Shown here piece by piece: positions 8,431 through 16,043 of a stretch of DNA of 64,000 bases. Position 1 is the first letter of the stretch. Every line of letters starts with the position of its first letter. Source of the DNA: Anaeromassilibacillus sp001305115 (GTDB lineage: Bacteria > Bacillota > Clostridia > Oscillospirales > Acutalibacteraceae); contig AP031437.1 of assembly GCA_042854365.1 (NCBI GenBank), positions 2,480,001 to 2,544,000 of the forward strand. The letters run 5' to 3'. The notes beneath the pieces were generated by a model, which saw only the letters and a program-made list of their open reading frames with translations, did no database searches and was not told the DNA's origin. The translations under genes were made by a program, and so were the position numbers.

Positions 8431-9018
8431 ATGACTCTGGAGACGTGGCAGATCATCTATCTCTGTTGCATCGGGGGCGGTCTAGCCGTTCCACTTCTGG
8501 ATGTGTTGATTGGTGCTCTCGGCAGTGCTTTCGATCTCGATCTCGACTTTGACGGCGATTCTGGATTCGACGGGCCGGCACCGGTCAATCTGATGAGCAT
8601 TTGTTTTGGCGTGGTCGTTTTCGGTGCAGTCGGCCGCCTATGCCTTTTGGGACTTCCTCCGTTCGCCGGTGTTGCCATCGCCGCAATCGCTGGGATCGCT
8701 GGTTGCTACCTATTAGGCCGGTATGTGATCCGTCCATTGAAAAAAAGCCGGCCTCTCGCACAGTCCATGCAGGACCTAAAATGGAAGGAGGGAGTTGTAA
8801 AACTGGAGATCCGCAAGGATTTTGTTGGGACGATCACCATGCTCAGCGCCATCGGCAGTAAGGTGACATTCAGCGCAAAGCTGGCCCCATGGGTGGAGGA
8901 GGATATTCTCCCCGTTGGGCAACGAATCCTTGTGGTAGGGGTAGACCCTGACAAGCGCATCTGTACCGTTTGCCCTGTGGAGGACATGGAACAGATGACC
9001 ATGCATTTGGATCAATGA
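8431..9018 (+). CDS. NfeD-like membrane protein, YuaF type
   Basis: A 195-residue protein starting at ATG 8431 behind GGGAGGGAGG. The order is: an N-terminal hydrophobic helix, an unusual Asp-rich stretch (FDLDLDFDGDSGFDGP, about residues 33-48), two further membrane segments (LMSICFGVVVFGAVGRLCLL and AGVAIAAIAGIAGCYLLG), and a C-terminal beta-rich domain like the OB fold of NfeD/YuaF proteins (VGTITMLSAIGSKVTFSAK). In Bacillus, YuaF is encoded with flotillin YuaG and acts at membrane microdomains. The flotillin gene follows after 13 bases, which fits the same pairing. Confidence 0.85.
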   Translation: MTLETWQIIYLCCIGGGLAVPLLDVLIGALGSAFDLDLDFDGDSGFDGPAPVNLMSICFGVVVFGAVGRLCLLGLPPFAGVAIAAIAGIAGCYLLGRYVIRPLKKSRPLAQSMQDLKWKEGVVKLEIRKDFVGTITMLSAIGSKVTFSAKLAPWVEEDILPVGQRILVVGVDPDKRICTVCPVEDMEQMTMHLDQ

Positions 9019-9031
9019 AGGGAGAATGATT

Positions 9032-10633
9032 ATGCCTGAAGTTTTGATTACCGTTGGGATTGTCGTCGCAGCACTTTTAATTATCCTGATTGCAATTTTT
9101 TCCACATGGAAAAAGGTTCCGGCTGACAAGGCGGCGATTGTGACCGGATTAGGCCGCGCAAAGGTCATCACCGGCGGCGGCATTATGGTCATTCCGGTCC
9201 TACAGCGAATCGACTATGTGACATTGGAAAACATCAGCTTTGACGTAAATATGCAGGGAACTTTGACCTCGGATGCTGTTCCAATTGAGGCGAACGGCAC
9301 AGTCGTTGTCAAGATCAAAAACGAGGAGAGCATGATTCGCTCCGCGGTGGAGCAGTTTAACTGCGGCCGTGAAGAGGAAACCAAGCAGCATATTATGGAA
9401 ACTGCGCGGGATGTCTGTGAAGGCCGTCTCCGCGAGATTATCGCCGACATGACTGCGGAACAGCTCTACAAAGACCGCAAGACGTTTTCCGAGCGTGTCA
9501 AAGAGGTGGCGGAGGATCAGCTCTCCGAATTGGGCCTGGAATTGAAATCCTTTACAATCAAAGGGATTGGCGACCAGAATGGCTATTTTGAAGCGTTGAG
9601 CAAACCGCAGATTGCTGCGGTCAAGCGTGATGCGGAAATTGCACAGGCAGAAGCAATCAAAGAGAGCATGATTAAAACCTCTGAAGCACGCCGTGCAGGA
9701 GAGCAGGCGCGTTTGGAAGCGGAAGCGCGCATGGCAGAAGCGCAAAAGGAAGCTGATATTAAAAAGCTCAACTTCGAGAAGGAACGCCAAACTACACGCG
9801 CCATTTCGGATGCCGCTTACAACATCCAACAAAATGTCACCCTGAAAGACATCACTAACACGGAAATGGATGCAAACGTCCTTAAGGAACAGCGTGCACG
9901 AGAAGTCCGCGAAGCAGAGATCCAGATTCAAATTGCTGCGGAACAGAAAAACATCGAATTGGCAAAACGGAAGGCCGAACGTAAAGAAGCCGAACTGATG
10001 GAAACCGTCATCAAACCGTCTGAAGCTGAAAAGCAAAAGGCTGAACTCGCTGCAGAAGCGCAGAAGATCGCTATGATTAAAAAGGCGGAGGCAGAGGCCG
10101 AAGCCCGTAAATTGGATGCTGCTGCACAAGCAGCAGCTAAAAAACTGGACGCAGAGGCGCAAGCGGAACGGATTCGTCAAGAGGGCGCTGCACAGGCTGC
10201 CGTGACGGAAAAGCAGGGCCTGGCCCAGGCAGAGGCAGTCCGGCAGCTGGGGCTTGCGGAGGCGGAAGCTCTGGAAAAGAAGGCAGAAGCTCTTGCTAAG
10301 ATGAATGATGCCGGTAAACTACAGATGGTCATTGATAAACTTCCAGAAATCGCCCGCGCCATTGCGGAACCCATGGCGAAGATTGGGAATATTACCATCA
10401 TCGACGGTTCCGGTAGAGAAGGTGATGCAAGCGGCGCAGCCGACGTAGCTCGATACACCGTCGGCGCTCTCAAGGCGGTAAATGAGGCCTTGAAGGACAC
10501 CGTGGGGTTCGACATGACGGAGGTTATGCGCGCGAATACCTTCGAAGGAAAGACAACCAAAAAAATCCATATGGACGTTTCCGGACTCCCTGAAGGCAAA
10601 TCGCCTGAACAAAACGGGGAACCGCTCCGATAA
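9032..10633 (+). CDS. floT: Flotillin family protein (YuaG/FloT-like)
   Basis: About 533 residues from ATG 9032, which has AAGGGA eight bases upstream; ATG 9026 is too close to that site. A single N-terminal hydrophobic segment (VGIVVAALLIILIAIFSTW) is followed by an SPFH/PHB domain (VPADKAAIVTGLGRAKVITGGG). A very long Ala/Glu/Lys coiled coil covers roughly residues 200-430, with many AEA repeats. A short flotillin-type tail contains a VIDKLPEIARAIAEPMAKI helix. Flotillins assemble on the cytoplasmic membrane face and organise lipid microdomains. It is cotranscribed with the NfeD-like gene and followed by a strong terminator. Confidence 0.93.
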   Translation: MPEVLITVGIVVAALLIILIAIFSTWKKVPADKAAIVTGLGRAKVITGGGIMVIPVLQRIDYVTLENISFDVNMQGTLTSDAVPIEANGTVVVKIKNEESMIRSAVEQFNCGREEETKQHIMETARDVCEGRLREIIADMTAEQLYKDRKTFSERVKEVAEDQLSELGLELKSFTIKGIGDQNGYFEALSKPQIAAVKRDAEIAQAEAIKESMIKTSEARRAGEQARLEAEARMAEAQKEADIKKLNFEKERQTTRAISDAAYNIQQNVTLKDITNTEMDANVLKEQRAREVREAEIQIQIAAEQKNIELAKRKAERKEAELMETVIKPSEAEKQKAELAAEAQKIAMIKKAEAEAEARKLDAAAQAAAKKLDAEAQAERIRQEGAAQAAVTEKQGLAQAEAVRQLGLAEAEALEKKAEALAKMNDAGKLQMVIDKLPEIARAIAEPMAKIGNITIIDGSGREGDASGAADVARYTVGALKAVNEALKDTVGFDMTEVMRANTFEGKTTKKIHMDVSGLPEGKSPEQNGEPLR

Positions 10634-10691
10634 AAAAGGAGCTTTTTCAACCGAATCTGTAATAGAAGTATGCACAAATCCTCCCATTCAA

Positions 10692-10735
10692 AAGACGCTT
10701 TCTAAATGCTTAAAAGCAGAAGAAAGCGTCTTTCT
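10692..10735 (+). terminator. Terminator after the flotillin operon
   Basis: Arms AAGACGCTTTCT (10692-10703) and AGAAAGCGTCTT (10721-10732) pair perfectly and are followed by TCTT. Confidence 0.85.
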
Positions 10736-10791
10736 TATAACGAATGATGTAAGAAGGATTCTGCTGTGATTCCTTTTTCTGCCCGTTTCTA

Positions 10792-10820
10792 TTGCGTTAC
10801 CCAATGACTTTTTTTATAAT
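10792..10820 (+). promoter_or_regulatory. Promoter of the Gfo/Idh/MocA oxidoreductase gene
   Basis: TTGCGT (10792-10797), 17-base spacer, TATAAT (10815-10820), 42 bases upstream of the start codon. Confidence 0.6.
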
Positions 10821-10862
10821 AAAGGTAGTCTTAGATCGTTAAATAGACTGGGAGGTATTCTT

Positions 10863-11840
10863 ATGGACAAGCTCAAGGTTTCCATCCTCGGCGCGGGAAG
10901 AATCGCGGCGACAATGGCAGAAACCCTTGCAAAAATGGATGATGTGACTTCCTATGCTGTAGCGGCTCGCGACTTAAATCGGGCGCAAGCCTTTGCAAAG
11001 ACCTATGGCTTTACAAAAGCTTATGGTTCCTATGAAGACATGCTGGCAGACGGCGGCACAGACCTCGTATATATCGCCACGCCGCATTCCCATCATTACG
11101 AACATGCAATGCTCTGTCTAAATTATGGAAAACATGTCCTTTGCGAAAAGGCGTTTACTGTCAACCGCAGGCAAGCAGAAGAAGTATTCACATTGGCAGA
11201 GCAAAAAGGGCTCTTGATCACAGAGGCAGTCTGGACACGCTACATGCCATTTGTCCAAACGCTACAAGACCTTTTGGCTTCAGAAAAAATCGGTAGAGTC
11301 TGCTCTATGGAGGCCTGTTTTGGATTTGAACTGTCCTGGCATGACCGACTGGTGAATCCGGCTCTGGCCGGTGGCGCTTTGCTTGATATGGGAATCTATC
11401 CCCTGACGCTCGCCTCCATTGCCTTTGGAGATTCCATTGCAGCGGTGACCTCCCGGTGCATCCAATCGGACCGTGGCGTTGATGCGCAGGACAGCATCAT
11501 TCTGGAATATGCGGATGGAAAGCTCGCTACACTCACAACCTCCATGCTCGGCAATTTACGCAATGAAGCCGTAATCTATGGGACAAAAGGCCATTTGGTC
11601 CTGCCAAGTTTTTGGCACGCAGAGGAGATTCAGCTTTTTGTTGATGGAGAAGACAGTCCGCACATCTACCCGTGCCCTGTAGAGATCAGCGGTTACGAAT
11701 ACGAAGTGCGCTCCTGCGCACGGGCAATCGCGGCCGGAAAGCTCGAATGTCCAGAGATGCCCCATGCAGAAACATTGCACATGATGGGATTGATGGATCG
11801 TCTGCGTAAGGACTGGGGGCTTCGTTATCCAATGGAATGA
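10863..11840 (+). CDS. Gfo/Idh/MocA family NAD(P)-dependent oxidoreductase
   Basis: A 325-residue protein with an N-terminal Rossmann fold (VSILGAGRIAATMAETL) and the family motif region YIATPHSHHYEHAMLCLNYGKHVLCEKAF; the usual EKP triad reads EKA here. The C-terminal alpha/beta substrate domain contains GGALLDMGIYPLTLA with the catalytic-region D/H-type residues. Relatives include dihydrodiol, glucose-fructose and inositol dehydrogenases, so it probably oxidises or reduces a sugar or cyclic polyol; the substrate is unknown. The start is ATG 10863 with GGGAGG nine bases upstream. It stands alone with its own promoter. Confidence 0.9.
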   Translation: MDKLKVSILGAGRIAATMAETLAKMDDVTSYAVAARDLNRAQAFAKTYGFTKAYGSYEDMLADGGTDLVYIATPHSHHYEHAMLCLNYGKHVLCEKAFTVNRRQAEEVFTLAEQKGLLITEAVWTRYMPFVQTLQDLLASEKIGRVCSMEACFGFELSWHDRLVNPALAGGALLDMGIYPLTLASIAFGDSIAAVTSRCIQSDRGVDAQDSIILEYADGKLATLTTSMLGNLRNEAVIYGTKGHLVLPSFWHAEEIQLFVDGEDSPHIYPCPVEISGYEYEVRSCARAIAAGKLECPEMPHAETLHMMGLMDRLRKDWGLRYPME

Positions 11841-11899
11841 ATCCTTTGCGATTCGGATGTGCTTTTCAAACTCTATGTGCCCTTCCAATTCAAGAGCGT

Positions 11900-11980
11900 T
11901 CTTGAAAACACACCCTCCGCATGGAGGGTAACGGAGGCTGGCCTAACCAATCCTGCCTATGCTGGACAATTTCAATCCAC
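11900..11980 (-). CRISPR. Remnant CRISPR unit: one diverged repeat, one spacer-sized gap, one half repeat
   Basis: 11900-11932 matches the 33-base repeat seen at 36301-36470, especially its core ACACCCTCCGCATGGAGGGT. A 36-base gap follows, and 11969-11980 (ATTTCAATCCAC) reproduces exactly the first 12 bases of the same repeat before the match is lost. The spacing equals one repeat-spacer period. The repeat resembles type I-C repeats, which on the minus strand end in ATTGAAAT, so the likely transcribed strand is minus. No cas gene is in the window. Interpreted as a decayed array end. Confidence 0.65.
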
Positions 11981-12007
11981 TCCCATATAAAATAAAATGG
12001 AATATAA

Positions 12008-12056
12008 AAAGAACACCCGCCATGCGGCCTAACCAGCCGGGGTTCGGGTGTTCTTT
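12008..12056. terminator. Terminator-like hairpin between the CRISPR remnant and the split GNAT gene
   Basis: Arms AAAGAACACCCG (12008-12019) and CGGGTGTTCTTT (12045-12056) pair perfectly, with A and T runs at either side. It could serve either strand. Bases 12057-12243 hold nothing I can support. Confidence 0.7.
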
Positions 12057-12243
12057 ATTATCTACCCTGTTTTAAAAAATGGCTGTTCCCTCTAATCTCA
12101 CAAGCCATTCTTTTATAAAGATGATAAACCGAAGGCCATTCACTGATCGGTTCTCTCACGGACATCCCCACTCAATTTATCTCCTAAAAAGGGCTTTTTT
12201 CCCTCATTATCGTTTACCAAAATCGCAATATTGAGCAACCGTC

Positions 12244-12458
12244 CTATTCCCCAATGGTTTCCACAACATACATACGGATGGGGCTCCCATCCTCACAGGG
12301 AACCATCCCCCAAAAAGACCAGCCGCATTTTTCATAAAACTGATCGTGATCGGTCACCAAGTAGATCTGATGGAAACCACATGCAAAGGCATCCTTCCTC
12401 ACAAATTCCAGCAGGTTTCGTGCAACTCCCTGGTTGCGTGCGAATGGTTCCACATACA
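12244..12458 (-). pseudogene. GNAT acetyltransferase, 3' part, cut off by the mobile element
   Basis: This encodes the C-terminal 71 residues of a GNAT: LYVEPFARNQGVARNLLEFV is motif A with the acetyl-CoA loop, and YEKCGWSFWGMV is motif B. It has no N-terminal half here. The missing half lies at 20550-20805 on the same strand, beyond an 8.1-kb insertion. Joining 20805-20550 to 12458-12244 gives 471 bases, exactly 157 codons including the stop, with the junction reading NVCA-LYVEP, as expected for the family. The gene is therefore disrupted, not merely partial. A GTG inside the element could start a truncated peptide, but it would lack a catalytic core. Confidence 0.9.
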
Positions 12459-12460
12459 GG

Positions 12461-12481
12461 GGTTTCACTTAGATAAAGATA
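12461..12481 (+). repeat. Left terminal inverted repeat of the mobile element
   Basis: Reads inward GGTTTCACTTAGATAAAGAT plus one base and matches the right end at 18 of 21 positions. The adjacent outer GG at 12459-12460 is the presumed crossover dinucleotide. Confidence 0.85.
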
Positions 12482-12542
12482 CCACACCATTCCCACGCTG
12501 ACTTTTGCTCAACCGATACAGCCGGAGGGCTGGATAACAAGA

Positions 12543-12624
12543 AAAGGCGGTATGCGCCCCGTGGAGGGGTAGCGTACCGCCTTTCCTTGTGGGGGTTTCC
12601 AAAGGGGGCAACGCCCCCATTTGG
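12543..12624. repeat. Two strong hairpins beside the oriT
   Basis: 12543-12584 pairs AAAGGCGGTA with TACCGCCTTT, with further inner GC pairing. 12599-12624 pairs CCAAA-GGGGGC with GCCCCC-A-TTTGG. The first may act as a bidirectional terminator isolating the element's left end; both could be part of the transfer-origin structure. Bases 12482-13074 contain no gene I can support. Confidence 0.6.
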
Positions 12625-12663
12625 CACACGACTTTGCGAAGCAAAGTGTAGTGTGTTATACGC
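12621..12663 (+). other. oriT: Origin of transfer (oriT), MOBV/pMV158 type
   Basis: The sequence has GCACAC, then the hairpin ACTTTGC-GAA-GCAAAGT (12631-12647), then GTAGTGTG followed by TTATAC. From memory the pMV158 oriT has the same arrangement: GCACACACTTT, a GAA-containing loop, AAAGT, then TAGTGTG/TTA, with the nick after GTGTG. The predicted nick lies between 12655 and 12656. The relaxase encoded at 17584 is of the matching MOBV family. The site sits at the element's left end, so plus-strand transfer would pass through the whole element before reaching the chromosome. Confidence 0.8.
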
Positions 12664-13074
12664 TCTGTCGGCGTTGCCGTGAAAATGCCGTTGCCGCCGG
12701 GGAGGGCAAGGGCATTTGAAGCGGCAGGAAAACAGGGCTGTGCTTGCGTGGCGTGGAGCCGTAAGCGCAGGTCTGGTTTCAACAGCAGACAGGGCGTATA
12801 TGAAAGCCCCCGTCCCGCGTTCTACGCTCCGACTTGTGGACAAAGTGTCCCGAAGTTGTGGCTACACTCCCGGAAAAGTAACAGGACAGCGGGTAACCGT
12901 CAAGGCTGAAATGAACGGGTTTACACCCGGCCTTGACCGCCGCCCGCCGTCCCACTGAATGGGTGGACAAGGCGGTCAATCCCTCAAAGTGCTTGTCCGC
13001 GCTCTTTCTGATTTTGAGGTATTCAGTTTTTCAAAATTGAATAATCAAAATAAATTTTTTCGATTGAAAAAATT

Positions 13075-13941
13075 TTATTTGTTATCATCTTCAATGCCAT
13101 ATTTTTTCTTTTGCCGAATCACATAATTACTGATTTTTTCATCATATAGTGGATACTGGTAATCCAACTGGCATGCCACTTCTGACGAAACCTCCCGGAA
13201 CAATGCCATACATTGTTCAAAGGATTCCCACATATGGGGATAGGAATCCATATTATAAGTGGATATAAGTCGTTCCCACAATTCCTCTGGGGCATATTGC
13301 TTCATAAATTTATAGTTTTTTCCCAAACTGAAATGAAATCCCTGTTTGATACCAATCAGCCAGGAAATCATGCGAAGCAATTCTTTTCGTACTATATCAT
13401 TCATATGGTCAATAGCAAAAAGAATTTCTTTGCGGCATAAGCCCTTTACTACATATGTTGTAGTATTCCAAAATTCATTACAGCAATCGTCAAACATTCT
13501 TTGAGTAGGCTTCTGCAAGTGGTAGTCTATATCCGTTGGTATTGGCGGCTTTACGATACGGTTGTCTTTATCCAACAGTAACTTTACCAGTTTATCCCAT
13601 GTAAAATACTCGTCTATCAGTTCCAGCGGCAGCAAAGTTAAATCTATCTTAACATCATCAGTAAACAGCATTAAATATGAAAATCCCTTTTCTACAGCTG
13701 GAAATAATTCCATATCTTCCGGCTTTTGCAGAATCAACCTTTCACCAAATATATCTAGCCATTTATCATCACTTGTGAAGCTGTCCATATCCGTAACAAA
13801 AAAAGTAATATCAAAATCCTGAAAATCATCAGGCGGAATATTTGTATTTGTTCTAGATCCTTCCAAAGTAACCATGCGAATGCGTTTGTCTGTTTTTGCA
13901 AAATTCAAAACAATATCATAAACTTCCTTTTCTGATCTCAT
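13075..13941 (-). CDS. ant(6): Aminoglycoside 6-nucleotidyltransferase, ANT(6) family
   Basis: A 288-residue protein starting at ATG 13941 with GGAGGAG seven bases upstream. The nucleotidyltransferase core is GSR (residues 28-30) followed by QDFDITFFV, with the metal-binding pair D42 and D44. Other family marks are LQKPEDMELFP, KIDLTLLPLELID, DCCNEFWN and YVVKGLCRKEILFAIDHMN, the last nearly identical to ANT(6)-Ia/AadE as I remember it. Members adenylate streptomycin at position 6. By memory the similarity to AadE is clear but well short of identity, so it is a divergent variant. Its AT-rich sequence contrasts with the GC-rich element backbone. Confidence 0.9.
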   Translation of the reverse strand: MRSEKEVYDIVLNFAKTDKRIRMVTLEGSRTNTNIPPDDFQDFDITFFVTDMDSFTSDDKWLDIFGERLILQKPEDMELFPAVEKGFSYLMLFTDDVKIDLTLLPLELIDEYFTWDKLVKLLLDKDNRIVKPPIPTDIDYHLQKPTQRMFDDCCNEFWNTTTYVVKGLCRKEILFAIDHMNDIVRKELLRMISWLIGIKQGFHFSLGKNYKFMKQYAPEELWERLISTYNMDSYPHMWESFEQCMALFREVSSEVACQLDYQYPLYDEKISNYVIRQKKKYGIEDDNK

Positions 13942-14117
13942 TTTTATCTCCTCCAATTATTGAAATAGGTGTGAAACCATTTTAGGGCTTTCCCGCCTTG
14001 ATTACCCTTTAGCAAAGACGGGCGGGGCTGTCAGCGGCGGCGCATTTATGCGCCGTTCATCTTGACCGTTGACTGGCTCGGCTGGCTTTGCCATTCTCGA
14101 TAAATAAGAAATTTTGA

Positions 14118-14819
14118 TTATTTTAACGTGTTTAAATATGCAAGTAACTCATTCTTCTTTAATGGCTCACAATGACTTAACACGCAATAATCGCAATCTA
14201 TGGAATATATTCTCTCGATCAAATGCTGTAATTTTCTCTTGTCCATATAGCCGCCATTAAAAAAATCTTCACTTGTAGAGTCACCTAAAAATAAAACTTT
14301 CTCCTCCGGGATATAAATACAAGTTGTATCTTCGGAGTGTGGTGAAACAGTATGGAAAATATGAGCGGTTATATTCCCTAAGTTTAATGTCATTTTTTCT
14401 ACATATTCAATATCAGCTATTACGATATTCAATTCATTTTCCCCAGCATATTCTTTAGCAAAATGAGTATCATCTTTTTTTAGGATGTCAATATATTTTT
14501 TATCATTTGCTCGATCCTGCTGTTCTCTTAAAAACAAGTTCGTTTTCTGGTGTGCGATGCTAACTCCACTTATATCATGTAAGCCAAATGTATGGTCATA
14601 ATGCCAATGCGTAATGACCGTAAAATCGGGTTCTTTCAAATCGCAACTTCTTAATGCTCTATAAAAATCTTGCACATGTTTTTTTGAATATCCTGCGTCA
14701 ACGGCTAAGGAAAATTTATCCCCTTTTACATAGGCCAGCATTGGCCTGTCAACTTCAGGCTCATGCGGCAAAAAGTAAATATTTTTGGTCAGATTTTTCA
14801 ATCCCATTTTTTGTCCCAT
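14118..14819 (-). CDS. MBL-fold metallo-hydrolase (element cargo)
   Basis: A 233-residue metallo-beta-lactamase-fold protein. The zinc motif HWHYDH is at residues 71-76; further ligands are likely the H in FHTVSPHSEDT, the D in LFLGDSTSED and the H in LSHCEP. The fold hydrolyses esters, amides, thioesters or lactams, but the substrate is not readable, and it lacks the look of a classical secreted B1 beta-lactamase: there is no signal peptide. Its start overlaps the end of the deaminase gene by 22 bases, so the two are translationally coupled. ATG 14807 is an alternative start. It is AT-rich and probably horizontally acquired. Confidence 0.8.
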   Translation of the reverse strand: MGQKMGLKNLTKNIYFLPHEPEVDRPMLAYVKGDKFSLAVDAGYSKKHVQDFYRALRSCDLKEPDFTVITHWHYDHTFGLHDISGVSIAHQKTNLFLREQQDRANDKKYIDILKKDDTHFAKEYAGENELNIVIADIEYVEKMTLNLGNITAHIFHTVSPHSEDTTCIYIPEEKVLFLGDSTSEDFFNGGYMDKRKLQHLIERIYSIDCDYCVLSHCEPLKKNELLAYLNTLK

Positions 14820-15181
14820 CTTTCCGGCAATAGTTCTTTTAGCCTTACTTCCTTTTCAAAATCGACGACAACCATTGTGTTTTCATTATAAAGGTCTAAT
14901 TGTGACATCAATTCTCTGCATCTTCCACAGGGAGGCAAAATGCTTCCATCTTCGTATACAGCTACAATCCTCTTAATTTTTGTTTCCCTATTTTTAAGCA
15001 TTTCGGCAATAGCCGCTTGTTCCGCACATATACCGATAGAACAAGGCACATCAATACAAATGCCTGTAAATACTACTCCACCAACTGTTTCCAATGCACA
15101 ACCTACATGCCCTGCTTCCCCATTTTTCTTTAATTTTATAGGGGATACAGTCTGTAACGCAATTTGATATAAATTTTTCAT
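14798..15181 (-). CDS. Cytidine-deaminase-like protein, related to blasticidin S deaminase (element cargo)
   Basis: A 127-residue single-domain zinc deaminase. The active site is CAEQAAI (zinc ligand C52, proton-shuttle E54) and PCGRCRELM (zinc ligands C85 and C88). The spacing fits the cytidine deaminase/blasticidin S deaminase family, and the C-terminal LKELLPE resembles the corresponding end of blasticidin deaminases. It could salvage cytidine or inactivate a cytosine nucleoside antibiotic. The start is ATG 15181 with TGGAG upstream. It follows the XRE regulator gene by 30 bases and overlaps the MBL gene. Its location among resistance cargo favours a detoxifying role, which is inference. 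Confidence 0.82.
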   Translation of the reverse strand: MKNLYQIALQTVSPIKLKKNGEAGHVGCALETVGGVVFTGICIDVPCSIGICAEQAAIAEMLKNRETKIKRIVAVYEDGSILPPCGRCRELMSQLDLYNENTMVVVDFEKEVRLKELLPERWDKKWD

Positions 15182-15211
15182 AATTTCTCCATAAATCTCG
15201 AATAAACTCTC

Positions 15212-16012
15212 TTACTTTCGCCCCCGTTGTGGCTTTGGATTTTTCAGCAGGTCCGACTTCTGTGCAATTCTTTTTAGCCACTTTCTTTCTTCCTCTGACA
15301 GCTTCCCATAGTTCAGCTTGAGCCGCTTGCAAATAAACGCCATCGCCGCCTGCTCCGGGTCGCTGTCCGGGCTGGTGGTTTCCTCTGCGGTCTGCAAGAA
15401 ATCTTCCAGTGGGTTGTCCTCCGGGACACTGAAAAAATCGTCCTTATGGGCTTCCCGCAGGTCGAGGGCTATCTTGTTTATATCCTGCTGTATCACATAG
15501 CGGCAAAAGCTGTCGTCGTCAATATGGGCGGCGATAAGCTGCCTTAACTGCGGGTCAGTCAAGCCGGGATTGTGCTGTTTCATAATCGTTGCACTCACAG
15601 CGTCCACAATGGCGTTTGCGCTCTGCACCTGCTTTCCCGCTACGCCGTTCACATAGATTTCAAGGTCGGCCATGAGCCGGGGAAAATCCGGGTGGGTCGC
15701 CAGTTCACACAAAAGAGAATTATCCACCAGCCCGCTTTTCAATAGTTCAATCATATCATCACTCAAATGCAGGTCTGCAAGATCGGCGTTTGGGTGATTT
15801 CTTGTTTGAGAACGGCCCAGCAGATAATCAACAGTCACTTCGTAAAACTTTGCCAACTCAATAAGGGCGTAATGGCTGATGTCCTTGAGATTATCCCCCT
15901 CATAACTCCCTAAAGCGGACTTGGAGAGGTGGGTTTTCTCCGCAAGCTGTTCCAGCGTCAGACCGCGTTCCACACGCAGGTCTTTCAATCGTTCTTGTAT
16001 GGATAGTTCCAT
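15212..16012 (-). CDS. XRE-family helix-turn-helix regulator of the element
   Basis: A 266-residue protein starting at ATG 16012 behind GGGGGGAGCGC. Residues 1-70 form a classical XRE helix-turn-helix (LKDLRVERGLTLEQLAEKTHLSKSALGSYE). The remainder is a helical region with no motif I recognise, ending in a basic tail. Very similar regulators accompany relaxase/RepA/VLP modules in clostridial elements. It is divergent from the VLP, RepA-N and mob genes, so it is well placed to repress both directions from the shared intergenic region. A minus-strand promoter is visible as TTTCCA, 17 bases, TATAAT, with the -10 at 16049-16044. Confidence 0.85.
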   Translation of the reverse strand: MELSIQERLKDLRVERGLTLEQLAEKTHLSKSALGSYEGDNLKDISHYALIELAKFYEVTVDYLLGRSQTRNHPNADLADLHLSDDMIELLKSGLVDNSLLCELATHPDFPRLMADLEIYVNGVAGKQVQSANAIVDAVSATIMKQHNPGLTDPQLRQLIAAHIDDDSFCRYVIQQDINKIALDLREAHKDDFFSVPEDNPLEDFLQTAEETTSPDSDPEQAAMAFICKRLKLNYGKLSEEERKWLKRIAQKSDLLKNPKPQRGRK

Positions 16013-16043
16013 GCGCTCCCCCCTTGTCTGCAAATATCATTTT

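Noticed and set aside
9200..10180. A 326-codon minus-strand frame opposite the flotillin gene
   Set aside because: It is the antisense reading of the repetitive Ala/Glu coiled coil, rich in Phe, Leu and Cys, with no homology I recognise.
12465..12958. Short frames on both strands in the element's left end
   Set aside because: The area is built of hairpins and the oriT; the frames lack ribosome sites and known domains.
15182..15211. Possible separate promoter for the deaminase gene
   Set aside because: Only 30 bases follow the XRE regulator stop and no -10/-35 pair is seen; co-transcription is simpler.
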